A stretch of DNA of 64,000 nucleotides, taken from Burkholderia sp. FERM BP-3421 (GTDB taxonomy: Bacteria > Pseudomonadota > Gammaproteobacteria > Burkholderiales > Burkholderiaceae). The DNA lies in NCBI RefSeq assembly GCF_028657905.1, contig NZ_CP117782.1, positions 2,108,001-2,172,000 of the forward strand, given 5' to 3'. The position numbers were made by a program, and so were the translations under genes. Of the stretch, positions 1 through 9,383 are shown one piece after another (positions within the stretch are counted from its first letter, which is position 1; every line of letters starts with the position of its first letter). The notes under the pieces are model-generated. The model saw only the letters and a program-made list of their open reading frames with translations. It did no database searches and was not told the origin of the DNA.

Positions 1-852
1 GATCACGATCAGGCGGCAGATCACGTAGATGTCGATCAGCGCTTCGAGCGCGGCTTCGGCCGGCGTGCCTTCGTCGGCGAGGATCGACATCGCGAGACTC
101 GCGACGCCGACGAATCCCAGCACCGGCACCGCGCGCAACAGCAGGCTGACGAGCGCGCGCGGCATCCGTTGCAGCAGCGTGCTGTGCCGTCGCACGTGGC
201 CGCGTCCGCGCGCGGCCGCGGCGTCGGGCGACGGATCGGGGTCGCTGCCGGACGCGGGCGCGGGTTCCTGCGCGGGCGCGCCGGCGCCGCGACGCGCGGC
301 CAGCGCATTCAGCGTGCGTCGCAACAGACGCGCGGCAAGGCGCTCGACGACGAGCGCAGGCAGCAGCACGGCGACGATGATCGACAGCGCGCGCAGGAAT
401 GCGGCGCGCGCGTCGGCGCGGGTCAGCAGGTCCTGCCACCAGTGTCCGACCGAGCCGATGTCGAGCAGCGAGCGCGCCGATTCGTGCAGCGCGCGGCCGA
501 GATCCACGGCCCAGCGCGAGCCCTGGCGCACGAGCATCGAGGCGAGGCCGTTCGACTTGAGCGCGGTGGGCGCGGCGGCGTCCGATGCGGCGCTGGCCGG
601 CGGCGGCGCGCTCGCGGCAGGCGCGCTCAGCGCACCGACGGCGGCGATCGCGCGCAGCGTGGTCTCGACCTGCGCGCGATCGCGCGGGTTCTCGAGCACG
701 GCGAGCGCCTGCTGCGCCTGCTGCGAAGTCAGCGCGGGCGCTGTCGCGGATGAGGTGGGAACGTTCGCCGGCGCGGCGGCCGGCGCACTGGCGGCGGCCT
801 GGGCGGCCGTGACGACGGCGGCAAGCAGCCAGCCAACGAGGATCTGTCGCAT
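1..852 (-). CDS. Mechanosensitive channel, MscS family (YbiO-like), partial
   Basis: This minus-strand frame starts at an ATG at 852 and runs off the window edge, giving 284 codons. The protein opens with a signal peptide (MRQILVGWLLAAVV, cut near an Ala-rich stretch). An Ala/Pro-rich periplasmic segment follows, then a first membrane helix near residues 155-175 and another near residues 240-260 at the edge. The order of signal peptide, periplasmic domain and several helices before the pore domain resembles E. coli YbiO, a large MscS paralogue. The MscS pore and beta domain would lie outside the window, so the family call rests on the N-terminal layout only. Expected role: inner-membrane release of solutes on hypo-osmotic shock. 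The open frames on the other strand are GC shadows. Confidence 0.6.
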   Translation of the reverse strand, partial: MRQILVGWLLAAVVTAAQAAASAPAAAPANVPTSSATAPALTSQQAQQALAVLENPRDRAQVETTLRAIAAVGALSAPAASAPPPASAASDAAAPTALKSNGLASMLVRQGSRWAVDLGRALHESARSLLDIGSVGHWWQDLLTRADARAAFLRALSIIVAVLLPALVVERLAARLLRRTLNALAARRGAGAPAQEPAPASGSDPDPSPDAAAARGRGHVRRHSTLLQRMPRALVSLLLRAVPVLGFVGVASLAMSILADEGTPAEAALEALIDIYVICRLIVI

Positions 853-1002
853 AGGTCGACGAGCGGGCGCGCATCGAGGCGGCCCGTGGTAAGGACGATG
901 GCGAAAGTTAACATGATCGCGGGCGGGACCGAATAGTTCCGGCGAATCGCCCCCGGGGCGCGTCGTCCTCGACCACGCAGAAGCGTCATCCGACCCCGCG
1001 TC

Positions 1003-1410
1003 GCGCAGTCGCGCAGTCGCGCAGTCGCGCAGTCGCGCAGTCGCGCAGTCGCGCAGTCGCGCAGTCGCGCAGTCGCGCAGTCGCGCAGTCGCGCAGTCGC
1101 GCAGTCGCGCAGTCGCGCAGTCGCGCAGTCGCGCAGTCGCGCAGTCGCGCAGTCGCGCAGTCGCGCAGTCGCGCAGTCGCGCAGTCGCGCAGTCGCGCAG
1201 TCGCGCAGTCGCGCAGTCGCGCAGTCGCGCAGTCGCGCAGTCGCGCAGTCGCGCAGTCGCGCAGTCCCGCAGTCCCGCAGTCCCGCAGTCCCGCAGTCCC
1301 GCAGTCGCGCAGTCGCGCAGTCCCGCAGTCGCGCAGTCCCGCAGTCGCGCAGTCGCGCAGTCCCGCAGTCCCGCAGTCGCGCAGTCCCGCAGTCGCGCAG
1401 TCCCGCAGTC
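1003..1410. repeat. 8-bp tandem repeat, 51 copies (GCGCAGTC/CCGCAGTC)
   Basis: Fifty-one perfect-phase 8-mers run from 1003 to 1410. The first 33 are all GCGCAGTC; the last 18 mix GCGCAGTC with CCGCAGTC. The unit contains no stop in any frame, so long artefactual ORFs cross it. Because 8 is not a multiple of 3, each copy gained or lost shifts any reading frame that crosses it. The array abuts a TonB-receptor remnant at its right end. Confidence 0.97.
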
Positions 1411-1560
1411 CCGCCCACGGGAAGCGAAGCCCGTACAGCACGGAGACCGGCCCCTTCAGCACCTCGACCCGCTCCATGAAGTACGGATCGATCCGCGGCA
1501 GCGCGTACCAGCCGTTGGTGGCGAGCTTCAGGCCGTTCCAGTACGGTGGGGGCAGGCGAA
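1411..1560 (-). pseudogene. TonB-dependent siderophore receptor, plug-domain remnant
   Basis: Read on the minus strand, about 45 codons encode a typical TonB-receptor plug segment. It includes YWNGLKLATNGW, LPRIDPYFMERVEVLKGP and SVLYG, which match the conserved VEVLKGP-SVLYG plug motif of ferrichrome/hydroxamate siderophore receptors. No signal peptide, TonB box or barrel is present. The upstream side ends at a hairpin after the neighbouring methyltransferase gene, and the downstream side runs straight into the 8-bp repeat. It is therefore a short relic of a receptor of about 700 residues, probably left by a deletion. The rest of the receptor is not in this window. Confidence 0.8.
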
Positions 1561-1573
1561 GCAAGGAAACGGC

Positions 1574-1606
1574 CGACAGAGGGCCGCCTTGCGCGGCCCT
1601 CTGTCG
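1574..1606 (-). terminator. Hairpin downstream of the methyltransferase gene
   Basis: A perfect 14-bp stem (1574-1587 with 1593-1606) has a 5-nt loop and lies about 30 bp past the stop of the minus-strand methyltransferase gene. On that strand it is followed by a short T-rich stretch (GTTTCCTT). It is a probable intrinsic terminator with a weak U tract. Confidence 0.65.
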
Positions 1607-1637
1607 TCGGCATTCGGGATGTCAGGCGGTCGGACGT

Positions 1638-2657
1638 TCAAGCCTTCACGCCGGTCACGATGCTGTAGTACCCGCAGGTCGGCACGGTCCGAATCCCGAC
1701 GAAGCCGACCTCGGCCAGCATCGCGGACAGCGCCGCCGAGGTGTATTGCTCGCCTTCCGTCCACGCGATCATCACCACGCTGTAGCCCGCCGCCGCGAGC
1801 GGCCCGCTCTTGTCGTCGCGCAGCAGCATCTCGTGCAGCGCGATGCGTCCGCCGCTCGGCAACGCGTCGAAGCTCTTGCGGGCGAGCCATGCGCCCTGCG
1901 CCGGCGACCAGTCGTGAAGGATGTTCGAATAGAAATGCAGGTCCGCCGGCGGATACGGGTCGGTCCACATGTCGCCCGGATGCAGCGTGATCCGCGCGCG
2001 CAGCACCTCGTCGTCGACGAACTCGCCGTGGATCTCGCACACCCCGCCCAGATCGAACAGCACGCCGCGCAGCGCCGGCCATGCGGCCAGCGCGCCATGC
2101 AGGTGCACGCCCGAGCCGCCGCCGACGTCGAGCATCACGCGATGCGCGGACAGGTCGAGCCGCGTCGGCCATGCCTGCGCGTGCGCCCCGCCCGCGCTGT
2201 GCATCGCGCGCGTGAAGCGCAGGCCCAGCTCGGCCTGGCGCTCGTGCGTGCTGAAGATGTCGTCGGTGTCGTAGGCGCGCGGCGCGTCGCGACGCAGTGC
2301 CGCCTCCAGCCCCGCGAGCGTGAAATTGCCGGCGTGGTCGGCCATCAGGTCCCACATCGCGCCCCAGTAGGTCGGGCTCGATTCGATCAGATAATCCGCG
2401 CCGAGCGGCGTCAGCGCGAACCGGTTCGCGGCGCGGCGCGCGAAGCCCAGCGCGACCGCCACGTTCGCGAGCGCCTCCGCCGGCCGCCGCGCGAGCGACA
2501 ACGCATCGCCCAACTCCGCGAGCGTGCAGGCGCCCTCGGCGAGCCGGCGGAACAAACCGAACCGATGCGCGAGCAACAGCGCGGGAAAGGCGTAGAGACC
2601 CAGCATCACGTCGAACAGCGCGGCGTCGTCCTGACGCACCGAGGTCGCGCGCATCAT
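1638..2657 (-). CDS. SAM-dependent O-methyltransferase (family 2)
   Basis: 339 residues. Residues about 15-95 form a winged-helix/dimerisation domain (LYAFPALLLAHRFGLF, LTPLGADYL). The Rossmann-fold methyltransferase domain follows, with SAM motif I DVGGGSG at 177-183. SNILHDW around 244-250 carries the likely catalytic His248 of small-molecule O-methyltransferases (acetylserotonin/caffeate type). The chosen ATG overlaps the upstream stop as ATGA, so it is translationally coupled to the heme-oxygenase-like gene; a second ATG lies one codon later. A strong hairpin ends the unit. The pair looks like a two-step tailoring cassette (oxidation then methylation) on an unknown small molecule. The substrate cannot be read from the sequence. 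Confidence 0.82.
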   Translation of the reverse strand: MMRATSVRQDDAALFDVMLGLYAFPALLLAHRFGLFRRLAEGACTLAELGDALSLARRPAEALANVAVALGFARRAANRFALTPLGADYLIESSPTYWGAMWDLMADHAGNFTLAGLEAALRRDAPRAYDTDDIFSTHERQAELGLRFTRAMHSAGGAHAQAWPTRLDLSAHRVMLDVGGGSGVHLHGALAAWPALRGVLFDLGGVCEIHGEFVDDEVLRARITLHPGDMWTDPYPPADLHFYSNILHDWSPAQGAWLARKSFDALPSGGRIALHEMLLRDDKSGPLAAAGYSVVMIAWTEGEQYTSAALSAMLAEVGFVGIRTVPTCGYYSIVTGVKA

Positions 2658-3409
2658 GCCCTCCCGTGCGTCGCGAGCGCCACGCGCTCCATCATCGGCG
2701 AGCCCTGCCGCGCGCCCTGCTCCGCGGCGGTGCGCCCGACGAACCGCTCGGCCTCCTCGGTCCAGGCGGCAAACACGTCGAACACCCGGTCGACGAACAC
2801 CACGCATCGTTGCCTGACGTCGTCCGACAACGCGATCCGTTCCAGTGCAACGGTGCCGTCATCGCGCTGCAGATGGCCGTTCTCGAGGGCGAAATGGTCG
2901 GCGCCCATGTAACGCAACGGCCGGCCCGTCGCCGCCTGCCATACCTCGGCCGCGCGCGTCGTCAGCGCGAAGAGCACGTGGCCGGTCGCCTCGATCGCTT
3001 CGACGATCGCGTAGCGCTCGACGCTGTTCGCCCCGCCGAGCATCGCGCACAACTCGTACATCAGGATCCGGCTGCGGTACGTGTCGTCGCGCCAGAGCGC
3101 GCGCAGCGCGTCGGTGGTGGTGGTCGCCGCGTTCCAGCCGAGCGTATCGAGATCTTCGAGGAACCAGACCCAATGATGATCGTCCTCGCGGGTGTGCGCG
3201 TTGACGCGCGCATCGTACGGGTCGCGCGGCGGCTCGCGGCGCAGCACGTAACGGTTCAGGTCGGCGAAAGCCATCACGAAGAAGGCCAGGCAGGGCATGA
3301 AGCCGAGCCTCGCCCGCGCCGGCAGGCCGTCGTCGCGCAGCCGCTCGAACAACGGCAGCGCAGCGTACGCGCGCTGGCGTCGCGCGATATGAGCAAAAAC
3401 CGCGTCCAT
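2654..3409 (-). CDS. Heme-oxygenase-like (HDO/PqqC-type) protein, putative oxidase
   Basis: 251 residues, ATG at 3409 behind a good GGGAGG ribosome site 7 nt upstream. The sequence is all-helical and rich in His and acidic residues at spacings typical of heme-oxygenase-like diiron oxidases. Examples are HTREDDHHW at 72-80, EAIEATGH at 137-144 and DHFALENGH at 171-179. These could supply a dinuclear iron site, but I cannot align the exact ligands. The stop overlaps the start of the O-methyltransferase (ATGA), so the two are co-expressed. Alternatives are a cofactor-free PqqC/TenA-like protein or a family of unknown function. About 150 bp upstream separate it from tamB, which points the same way, so its own promoter probably lies beyond 3409. 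Confidence 0.55.
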   Translation of the reverse strand: MDAVFAHIARRQRAYAALPLFERLRDDGLPARARLGFMPCLAFFVMAFADLNRYVLRREPPRDPYDARVNAHTREDDHHWVWFLEDLDTLGWNAATTTTDALRALWRDDTYRSRILMYELCAMLGGANSVERYAIVEAIEATGHVLFALTTRAAEVWQAATGRPLRYMGADHFALENGHLQRDDGTVALERIALSDDVRQRCVVFVDRVFDVFAAWTEEAERFVGRTAAEQGARQGSPMMERVALATHGRA

Positions 3410-3563
3410 CCGTTGCCTCCCGTCAGGACAGGCAAACTCGCAGCGCGCAGGCCGGCGCGCCAACCCCGTTGGCGGCGCAATGCATCATGCGTTCGTCTGT
3501 ATCCGCCGATGAAATGCCGGGCGGTGTCCTCAATCTAGGATGGGCTGATCGAATGTCAAGCCG

Positions 3564-6500
3564 CTACCACCACCAGCGATCGAAACGCCGCGTGTAGTTG
3601 AGGTCGACACCCTGGAACGTGCCGGTGTACGCCGACACCGACCAGAAACGGGTCAGGTTGAGCGTCGCCTTGAACGCGTTGCTGGCCGACTGCAGGCCCT
3701 GCTCGTAGCCGAGCACGAAGCGCTCGTTGATCGCCTTCGACACCATCACGACCTGCGGATCGGTGAGGCCGACCTCGCTGCGGCCGATCGAGAACTCGTC
3801 GAGCCCGAAGGTCTGCGCGACGCGCTTGCCGGTCGCGCTGCCGAGCAGCGCGAGCGCGGTGGTCATGGTGTTCTGCTGGCCCAGGTTGTTGCCCTGGTCG
3901 GTGCCGTGGCCGAACAGCAGCCACGACAGCTTCTCGTTGTCGGCGACGTTGGGCTCCGAGACGAGTTTCGCGACCGGCGCCTGCACCGTGCCCGTCACCT
4001 GCACGCCGGCCTCCACCTCCTGGTTGCGGCGCATCGCGAGGATGTTGATGCCGGGGTTCGACACCGGCCCGTTGAACGTGAAGAAGCCGTTCTCGATCGC
4101 GAGCTTGCGGCCGAACGAGGTGTAGGTCGAGCCTTCCGTCACGCGCACGTTGCCGACCGCGCGCAACGGCACGCCCGGCGCGCTCATCACGGTGATCGTG
4201 CCGCGCAGGCCGAGATCCGCGCCATGTCCCTTGAAACGGAAGTCGCTGCCGAGATCGATGTCGACGTTCGCGCGCGGCGCGAGCGACGGGGCGGGCTTGT
4301 CGGCGGCCGGCGCCGGCTTGGCGATCGCGGTGCCGGTGCGCGTCTCGCCGCGCACGGTGCCGTCCGGCCGCACGATCACGACGTCGTCCGACAGATGCGG
4401 CGCCGATTCCTCGGGCAGGTCGAACAGCGCGCGGTCGACGGTGAACTTGCCGTTGATCGCGACTCCGCCGCGCGCGCCGTCGTTCTCGACCGTCGCCTTG
4501 CCCGACAGCGACAGCTTGCGGTCGGGCGCGGCGAACAGTTCGAGCTTGTCCGCGACGATGCTCGCGGCGAGGTCCGGCTCGTTGCCGTCGAGGCGCACGC
4601 GGCCGAGCATGCGCAGCGTGCCCTGCCCGCCGTGGAACTCGACCTGCTGGAACTCGACCAGGTTCTCGGTGAGCTTCACGCGCACGACGCCATCCTTGAG
4701 CTGCACGCCCTGGTCGACCATCGTCGCCGACAGGCCGTCGCCCGTCAGCATCCCCGACAGGCTCGGCTTCGCCGGCGTGCCGCCCAGCGTGAGCTTGAGC
4801 GCCGCGTGCCCGTCGAGCAGGTAGCTCGGGCCGAACAGGCCGCCCGTGGTCTTGAGCGCGGGCACGTCGACGTCGATGCGCCCGGACAGCGGCGCGTCGG
4901 CGGCGGGCGCGAGCACGCCGTCGCGCAGCGTGAACGGCACCGCGAGCGAGGCGTCGAGCGTACCGATCCGGTTCGCCTGCGCGCGCACCGTCGCGTTGAG
5001 CCGGTTGCCCGCGCCGAACGCGGCGCGCGCCGTGATGTCGGTGATGCCGAGCGAGGCGACGCCGCGCCCCGATTCGAGCGTCACGTCGCCGCTGCGGCGC
5101 TTGATCTGCAGATAGCCGCTCGCGGTGTCGGCGAGCGCGAAATCCCAGTCGCCGTCGAGCACCAGGTCGGTGCGCAGCGGGGTGCGCGCGCCCGTCAGTT
5201 CCTCGCGTATCGTCAGCGCGCGCGCGACCGACAGGTTCGAGATCGCGCCCGCCGAACGCAGCTTGCCGTGATCGAGCGCGAACGATTTCAGATCGAGCTG
5301 CGCGCCCTCGATGCCGAGCCGCGCCGCGCCGAGCAGCACGCGGCCCGCGCCCGCCGACACGGTGAGCGGCGCGTCGAGCGACACCGACGGCGTGCCGCGA
5401 TTCGCGAGCCGCGTCACGGTGCCGTCCCAGCGCGGTCCCTCGCGCGTCTCGACCAGCCCGCCCGCCGCCGCGACGCTCAGGTTGATCACGCGGCCGTCCG
5501 CGGCGCCGAGCGCGGCGGCCTCGAAGGTGTGCTTCGCGCGCGTGCCGTTCAGGTTCGCGGACGCGCTCCTGAGCCGCACCGCGCCGAGCGCGAGATCGGC
5601 CGCCTGCGCGTTGAAGACGAGCGCGCCGTGCGCGCCGTCGCGGATCTCCGCCTGCCCCTGCGCGCTGCCGATGCGGTTCTCGCCAAACGCGACGCCGCTC
5701 GCCTTGAACGCCGCGCTCACGTTCGGATGCGCGAACGAGCCCGTCAGGTCGCCGTTCGCCTGCAGCAGCCCGGCGAGCCCGAAGCCGAGCCGGTCGAGCT
5801 GCGGCGCGTCGACCGCGAAGCGCAGCCGGTCGCCGGCCGCGCCGAAGCTGCCTTGCAGATCCACCTGGTTGCCCGCGATCGACAGGTTCACGTTGCTCGG
5901 CAGGATCCGCGCGCCCGCCATCTGCAAGGTGCCCTGGCCCGTCAGCGGCAGGCGGTCGTACACGCTGTCGCCGAGCTTGAACTGCGCGCGCGCCGTGAAG
6001 CCCGGTTCGAGCGCGCCGCTCGCCGCGAGCGTGCCGTTGACGCGCGCCGTGCCCGCGCGCGGGCCGCCCGCCCCCGGCCGCGTGCCCGCCGCCGTCAACG
6101 CGAGCGGATCGAAGTCGGTGAGCGTCGCCTTCAGGTCGTAGCTGCTGCGCGCGTCGTGCTTGAGGGTGCCCGCGAGATCGACGCGGCCCTTGCCCGCCGT
6201 CACGCGCGCCTCGCTGATCGCGATCTGGCGCGGTTCGAGCGCGACCTTCGCCTTCGCGCCGAGCGCGAGCTTCGGATCGCTGAGATCGAACGCGATGGTC
6301 TGTCCGCCCTCCGCGAGCGTCACGCCGACCGGCCCGCCGAGCTTCATCGGCCGCAGCGCGGCGACGAACGCGTTCAGGTCGAGGTCGGCGACCTTCAGGT
6401 CGAAGCGCCCGCGCCCGCCCGCGAGCGCGCCGCCGCCCGTCACGCTGCCGCCGCGCAGCAGGCGCAGGGCAAGGCCGTCGATGCGCTGCGCGTGCGCGTC

Positions 6501-7547
6501 GAGCCGCGCGTCGGCGCGCGCGTCGAGCACCGGCAGCAGGTTGTCGCCGAGCGGGCCCGGCTTCGCGTTGACGATCGACACCGGCCCGGTGACGACGAAC
6601 GCGCCCGGATGGCGCGGATCCGCCGGCGCCGGCGCGAGCTGCGCACGCACCGCGAGATCGGCGCGCGGCGCGCCCGGCGCGAAGGCCTGTGGGTTCACGT
6701 GATCGAACGCGAGCGTCGCGCGCGTGAGCGGCACGTCGGAGAACGGCGCGGCCTCGACCTGGGCGCGCCCGTTCAGCTTCATGCCCGAGGCGTCCAGCTC
6801 GGCCACCAGCGCGGCAAGCGAGCCGGACACCCGGGCCTGCGCGTTGACCGGCTCGTCGGCGAACTTGCCCGTGTAGGCCGCGTCGCCGGCGATCGCGAAC
6901 GGCCTCACGCCGTCGAGCCGCGCGCGCGCGCTCAGCGCGCCGAACGGCGTGTCGAGCCGTTCGAGCGTCGCGTCGTGATGACGGCCGTCGCTGCGACCGC
7001 TGAACACGAGCCCGGCCAGTTCGGTGGTGGAGCCGCCTTCGTGGATCGACAGCGTGTCGAAGCGCAGGTCGCGCACCGTCAGCTGCAGCGGCAGGCGCAG
7101 ATCCTCCGGCAGGGTCGTCGGCGACGGCGGCGACGGCGGGATCCGCACGTCGATCGCGCCCGCGCGCAGCGTGTCGATCGTGAGACGCAGCGGCGCGCGC
7201 GTGAGCGCCCAGCGCCCGCTCACGCGGTCGATCCGGACCTCGGTGCCGGCGCCGTCGGGGCTGGTCCACGCGAACCCGGACAGACGCACGCCGTGCGCGA
7301 GCGAGCCGCCCTCGAGCGTGCCCGCGAGACGGCCGCCGAGCAGCTTCACCGCGGCCTGCCACGCGATGCGCGTGCCGCGCTCGGTCGCCACGGCCGCGAC
7401 GAGCGCGCCCGCCAGCAGCGCGGCCAGCAGCGCCAGCACGCCGAGCGTCCGCGCGAGCGCGCGCAGCGGCCGCCTGCGGCGCGGGGCGGGCGGCTCGGCG
7501 CCGGGTGCGGCGGCGGCGGGCGGCGGGGCGGAAACGTCCTGGGTCAT
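3564..7547 (-). CDS. tamB: Translocation and assembly module subunit TamB
   Basis: 1327 residues, a normal length for TamB. After a Pro/Arg-rich cytosolic tail there is one N-terminal membrane anchor (about residues 28-55). A very long repetitive beta-rich region follows (AsmA/TamB fold, a groove for lipid transport across the periplasm). The conserved C-terminal DUF490/TamB domain ends in an aromatic tail, RRFDRWWW, as expected for a segment that contacts the outer-membrane partner. The start lies 21 nt after the tamA stop, so the two form one operon. TamB spans the envelope and works with TamA in outer-membrane protein assembly and phospholipid transport. The frames antisense to it are shadows. 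Confidence 0.93.
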   Translation of the reverse strand: MTQDVSAPPPAAAAPGAEPPAPRRRRPLRALARTLGVLALLAALLAGALVAAVATERGTRIAWQAAVKLLGGRLAGTLEGGSLAHGVRLSGFAWTSPDGAGTEVRIDRVSGRWALTRAPLRLTIDTLRAGAIDVRIPPSPPSPTTLPEDLRLPLQLTVRDLRFDTLSIHEGGSTTELAGLVFSGRSDGRHHDATLERLDTPFGALSARARLDGVRPFAIAGDAAYTGKFADEPVNAQARVSGSLAALVAELDASGMKLNGRAQVEAAPFSDVPLTRATLAFDHVNPQAFAPGAPRADLAVRAQLAPAPADPRHPGAFVVTGPVSIVNAKPGPLGDNLLPVLDARADARLDAHAQRIDGLALRLLRGGSVTGGGALAGGRGRFDLKVADLDLNAFVAALRPMKLGGPVGVTLAEGGQTIAFDLSDPKLALGAKAKVALEPRQIAISEARVTAGKGRVDLAGTLKHDARSSYDLKATLTDFDPLALTAAGTRPGAGGPRAGTARVNGTLAASGALEPGFTARAQFKLGDSVYDRLPLTGQGTLQMAGARILPSNVNLSIAGNQVDLQGSFGAAGDRLRFAVDAPQLDRLGFGLAGLLQANGDLTGSFAHPNVSAAFKASGVAFGENRIGSAQGQAEIRDGAHGALVFNAQAADLALGAVRLRSASANLNGTRAKHTFEAAALGAADGRVINLSVAAAGGLVETREGPRWDGTVTRLANRGTPSVSLDAPLTVSAGAGRVLLGAARLGIEGAQLDLKSFALDHGKLRSAGAISNLSVARALTIREELTGARTPLRTDLVLDGDWDFALADTASGYLQIKRRSGDVTLESGRGVASLGITDITARAAFGAGNRLNATVRAQANRIGTLDASLAVPFTLRDGVLAPAADAPLSGRIDVDVPALKTTGGLFGPSYLLDGHAALKLTLGGTPAKPSLSGMLTGDGLSATMVDQGVQLKDGVVRVKLTENLVEFQQVEFHGGQGTLRMLGRVRLDGNEPDLAASIVADKLELFAAPDRKLSLSGKATVENDGARGGVAINGKFTVDRALFDLPEESAPHLSDDVVIVRPDGTVRGETRTGTAIAKPAPAADKPAPSLAPRANVDIDLGSDFRFKGHGADLGLRGTITVMSAPGVPLRAVGNVRVTEGSTYTSFGRKLAIENGFFTFNGPVSNPGINILAMRRNQEVEAGVQVTGTVQAPVAKLVSEPNVADNEKLSWLLFGHGTDQGNNLGQQNTMTTALALLGSATGKRVAQTFGLDEFSIGRSEVGLTDPQVVMVSKAINERFVLGYEQGLQSASNAFKATLNLTRFWSVSAYTGTFQGVDLNYTRRFDRWWW

Positions 7548-7568
7548 GCGGGTTCGCGGTCTCGAAGA

Positions 7569-9383
7569 TCAGAAGGCAATGCCGAGCGTCAGGTACGGCC
7601 TGACGCTCCGGTTGCGCAGCCCGTAGGCCACGTCGAAATTGACCGGGCCGACCGGGCTGCGCCAGCGCGCGCCCAGGCCGACGCCCTGGAAAAACACTTT
7701 CTCGCCCCACGCGTCGGTGGCGGTGCCGATGTCGAAGAAGGTCGCCGCGCCCCAGTCGTGGTTGAACCAGTGCTGGTACTCGGCCGTGCCCGTCACCAGG
7801 TACTTGGTCGGCAGCACCGAGCCGTCGACGTTGTTGCCGATGCTCTGATAGCCGTAGCCGCGCACCGAGTTCGAACCGCCCGCGCGGAACAGCAGCGACG
7901 CCGGCACGCCGGTCGAGCTGCCGCCCGTGAACACGCCGCCCAGTTCCGCGCGGAACACGAACAGGTCGCGCTTGCCGAGCGGCAGGTACTGCTGGCCGCG
8001 CGCGTAGCCGCGCACGAAGGTCTGGTCGGTCCCGACGCCCCTCACCGCGAAGCCGGCCTCCGCGTGGATCAGGCTGCCCGCGCGCGGAAACAGCGGATCG
8101 TCGACGTTGCGGCGCGTCCAGGCCCACTGCGGCACCAGCGCGCGGCTCGTGGTCGGGCCGACGGCGTTCTGGTCGAGCCGGTCCTGGTAGTACATCAGCG
8201 AGTACGAATAATCGATGAACTGGCCGGTGCGGGTGCGCTGCAGGCCGACCCGCGCGCTGTAGATGCGCGTGTCCGACACGTTGGTGTTGGTGTACGACGC
8301 GAGCACGCTGTTGGTCCACGCCTTCTCGCCGGGCGGCATCGACAGTTGGATCTGGCCGTACTGCTGGATCTGGTCGAGCCGGCCCGACACCGACAGCGGC
8401 CACGCGGCGCCGAAGGTGTCGAGATAGCTGTAGGAGCCCTGCACGTGCGGGCCGGTGTCGGTGGAATAGCCAACCCCGCCGCGCACGCTGTTGTACGGGT
8501 ACTCGCTGACCTTGACGTGCACCGGCGTGCGCTCCGGCTGCTGCGTGTCGTCGCCGACGTCGATCGCGACGCTCGCGTAGTACGGCGTGTTCTGCAACTG
8601 GCGCTGCAGCTCGTTGATGCGCTGCACGTCGTAGATCTCGCCGACCGACAGCGGGCTCACGTTGCGCACGATGCGCTCGGGATAGCGCTGCACGCCCGAC
8701 ACGTCGAGCGGCCCCATCGTGAAGGTCGGGCCGCTGTCGAACGCGACCGTGAGCTTTGCCCGGCGGGTGCGCGGATCGATGCGCGCCTCGGACGCGGTAA
8801 TCTTCCCGCCCAGGTAGCGGCGCGACTGCAATTGCTTGAGCGCGGCGCGCTTCGCGTCATCCCAGCCGGACTGCGTGAACGGATCGCCGGGCTTCAGCGA
8901 GAACGCGAAGCGGGCGGCGGCCGCCTGCTTCGGGTCCTCGCCGTCGATCGGCCCGCTGAAGTTCAGGTCGACCGCCTCGACCGTGGTCTGCGGGCCCGGA
9001 TCGACCGACACGGTGACGCTGCGCTTGCCGTCGCGGGTGCGCACGTCGGTGCGCACCACAGGCGAAAAATAGCCCGCCGTCGCGGTCAGATCGCGCACCT
9101 GCTGCGGCGTCGCGGTGACGAGGAAGTCGAACTGGTCGTCGCTGATGTCGTCGCGCTTCGCGAAGCGGGCGATGTCGAGATGCTGCTTGAGCAGCGCGCG
9201 CACCGAGCGCGGCGCGTCGATGTCGACGCCGTACTTGGCGGCCGCGGGCCACGCGCAGGTCAGCGCCACGCACGCGAGCAGCGCCCGCCAGCCTCGCACC
9301 GGCAGCCGGCCGCGCCGCCGGCGCGCCAGCTGCCCGTGATCGCCGCGCGCCGTCGCGCGCTGTTGTCTCGCCTGCCCTGCCAA
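7569..9383 (-). CDS. tamA: Outer-membrane assembly protein TamA (Omp85/BamA superfamily)
   Basis: 604 residues from a TTG start at 9383. TTG is preferred because GGAGG lies 6 nt upstream and the frame then gives a charged N-region, a hydrophobic core (ALLACVALTCAW) and an Ala-Ala-Ala cleavage site near residue 48. No ATG is available in a sensible place. POTRA domains occupy roughly residues 50-290. The Omp85 barrel follows, with VRGYGYQSIG matching the family's VRGY-type motif, and the protein ends ...LTLGIAF with the terminal Phe typical of barrel proteins. tamB follows directly. Role: outer-membrane insertase partner of TamB. Confidence 0.92.
   Translation of the reverse strand: MAGQARQQRATARGDHGQLARRRRGRLPVRGWRALLACVALTCAWPAAAKYGVDIDAPRSVRALLKQHLDIARFAKRDDISDDQFDFLVTATPQQVRDLTATAGYFSPVVRTDVRTRDGKRSVTVSVDPGPQTTVEAVDLNFSGPIDGEDPKQAAAARFAFSLKPGDPFTQSGWDDAKRAALKQLQSRRYLGGKITASEARIDPRTRRAKLTVAFDSGPTFTMGPLDVSGVQRYPERIVRNVSPLSVGEIYDVQRINELQRQLQNTPYYASVAIDVGDDTQQPERTPVHVKVSEYPYNSVRGGVGYSTDTGPHVQGSYSYLDTFGAAWPLSVSGRLDQIQQYGQIQLSMPPGEKAWTNSVLASYTNTNVSDTRIYSARVGLQRTRTGQFIDYSYSLMYYQDRLDQNAVGPTTSRALVPQWAWTRRNVDDPLFPRAGSLIHAEAGFAVRGVGTDQTFVRGYARGQQYLPLGKRDLFVFRAELGGVFTGGSSTGVPASLLFRAGGSNSVRGYGYQSIGNNVDGSVLPTKYLVTGTAEYQHWFNHDWGAATFFDIGTATDAWGEKVFFQGVGLGARWRSPVGPVNFDVAYGLRNRSVRPYLTLGIAF

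Noticed and set aside
1003..1410. CRISPR array
   Set aside because: Units are 8 bp with no spacers; it is a simple tandem repeat.
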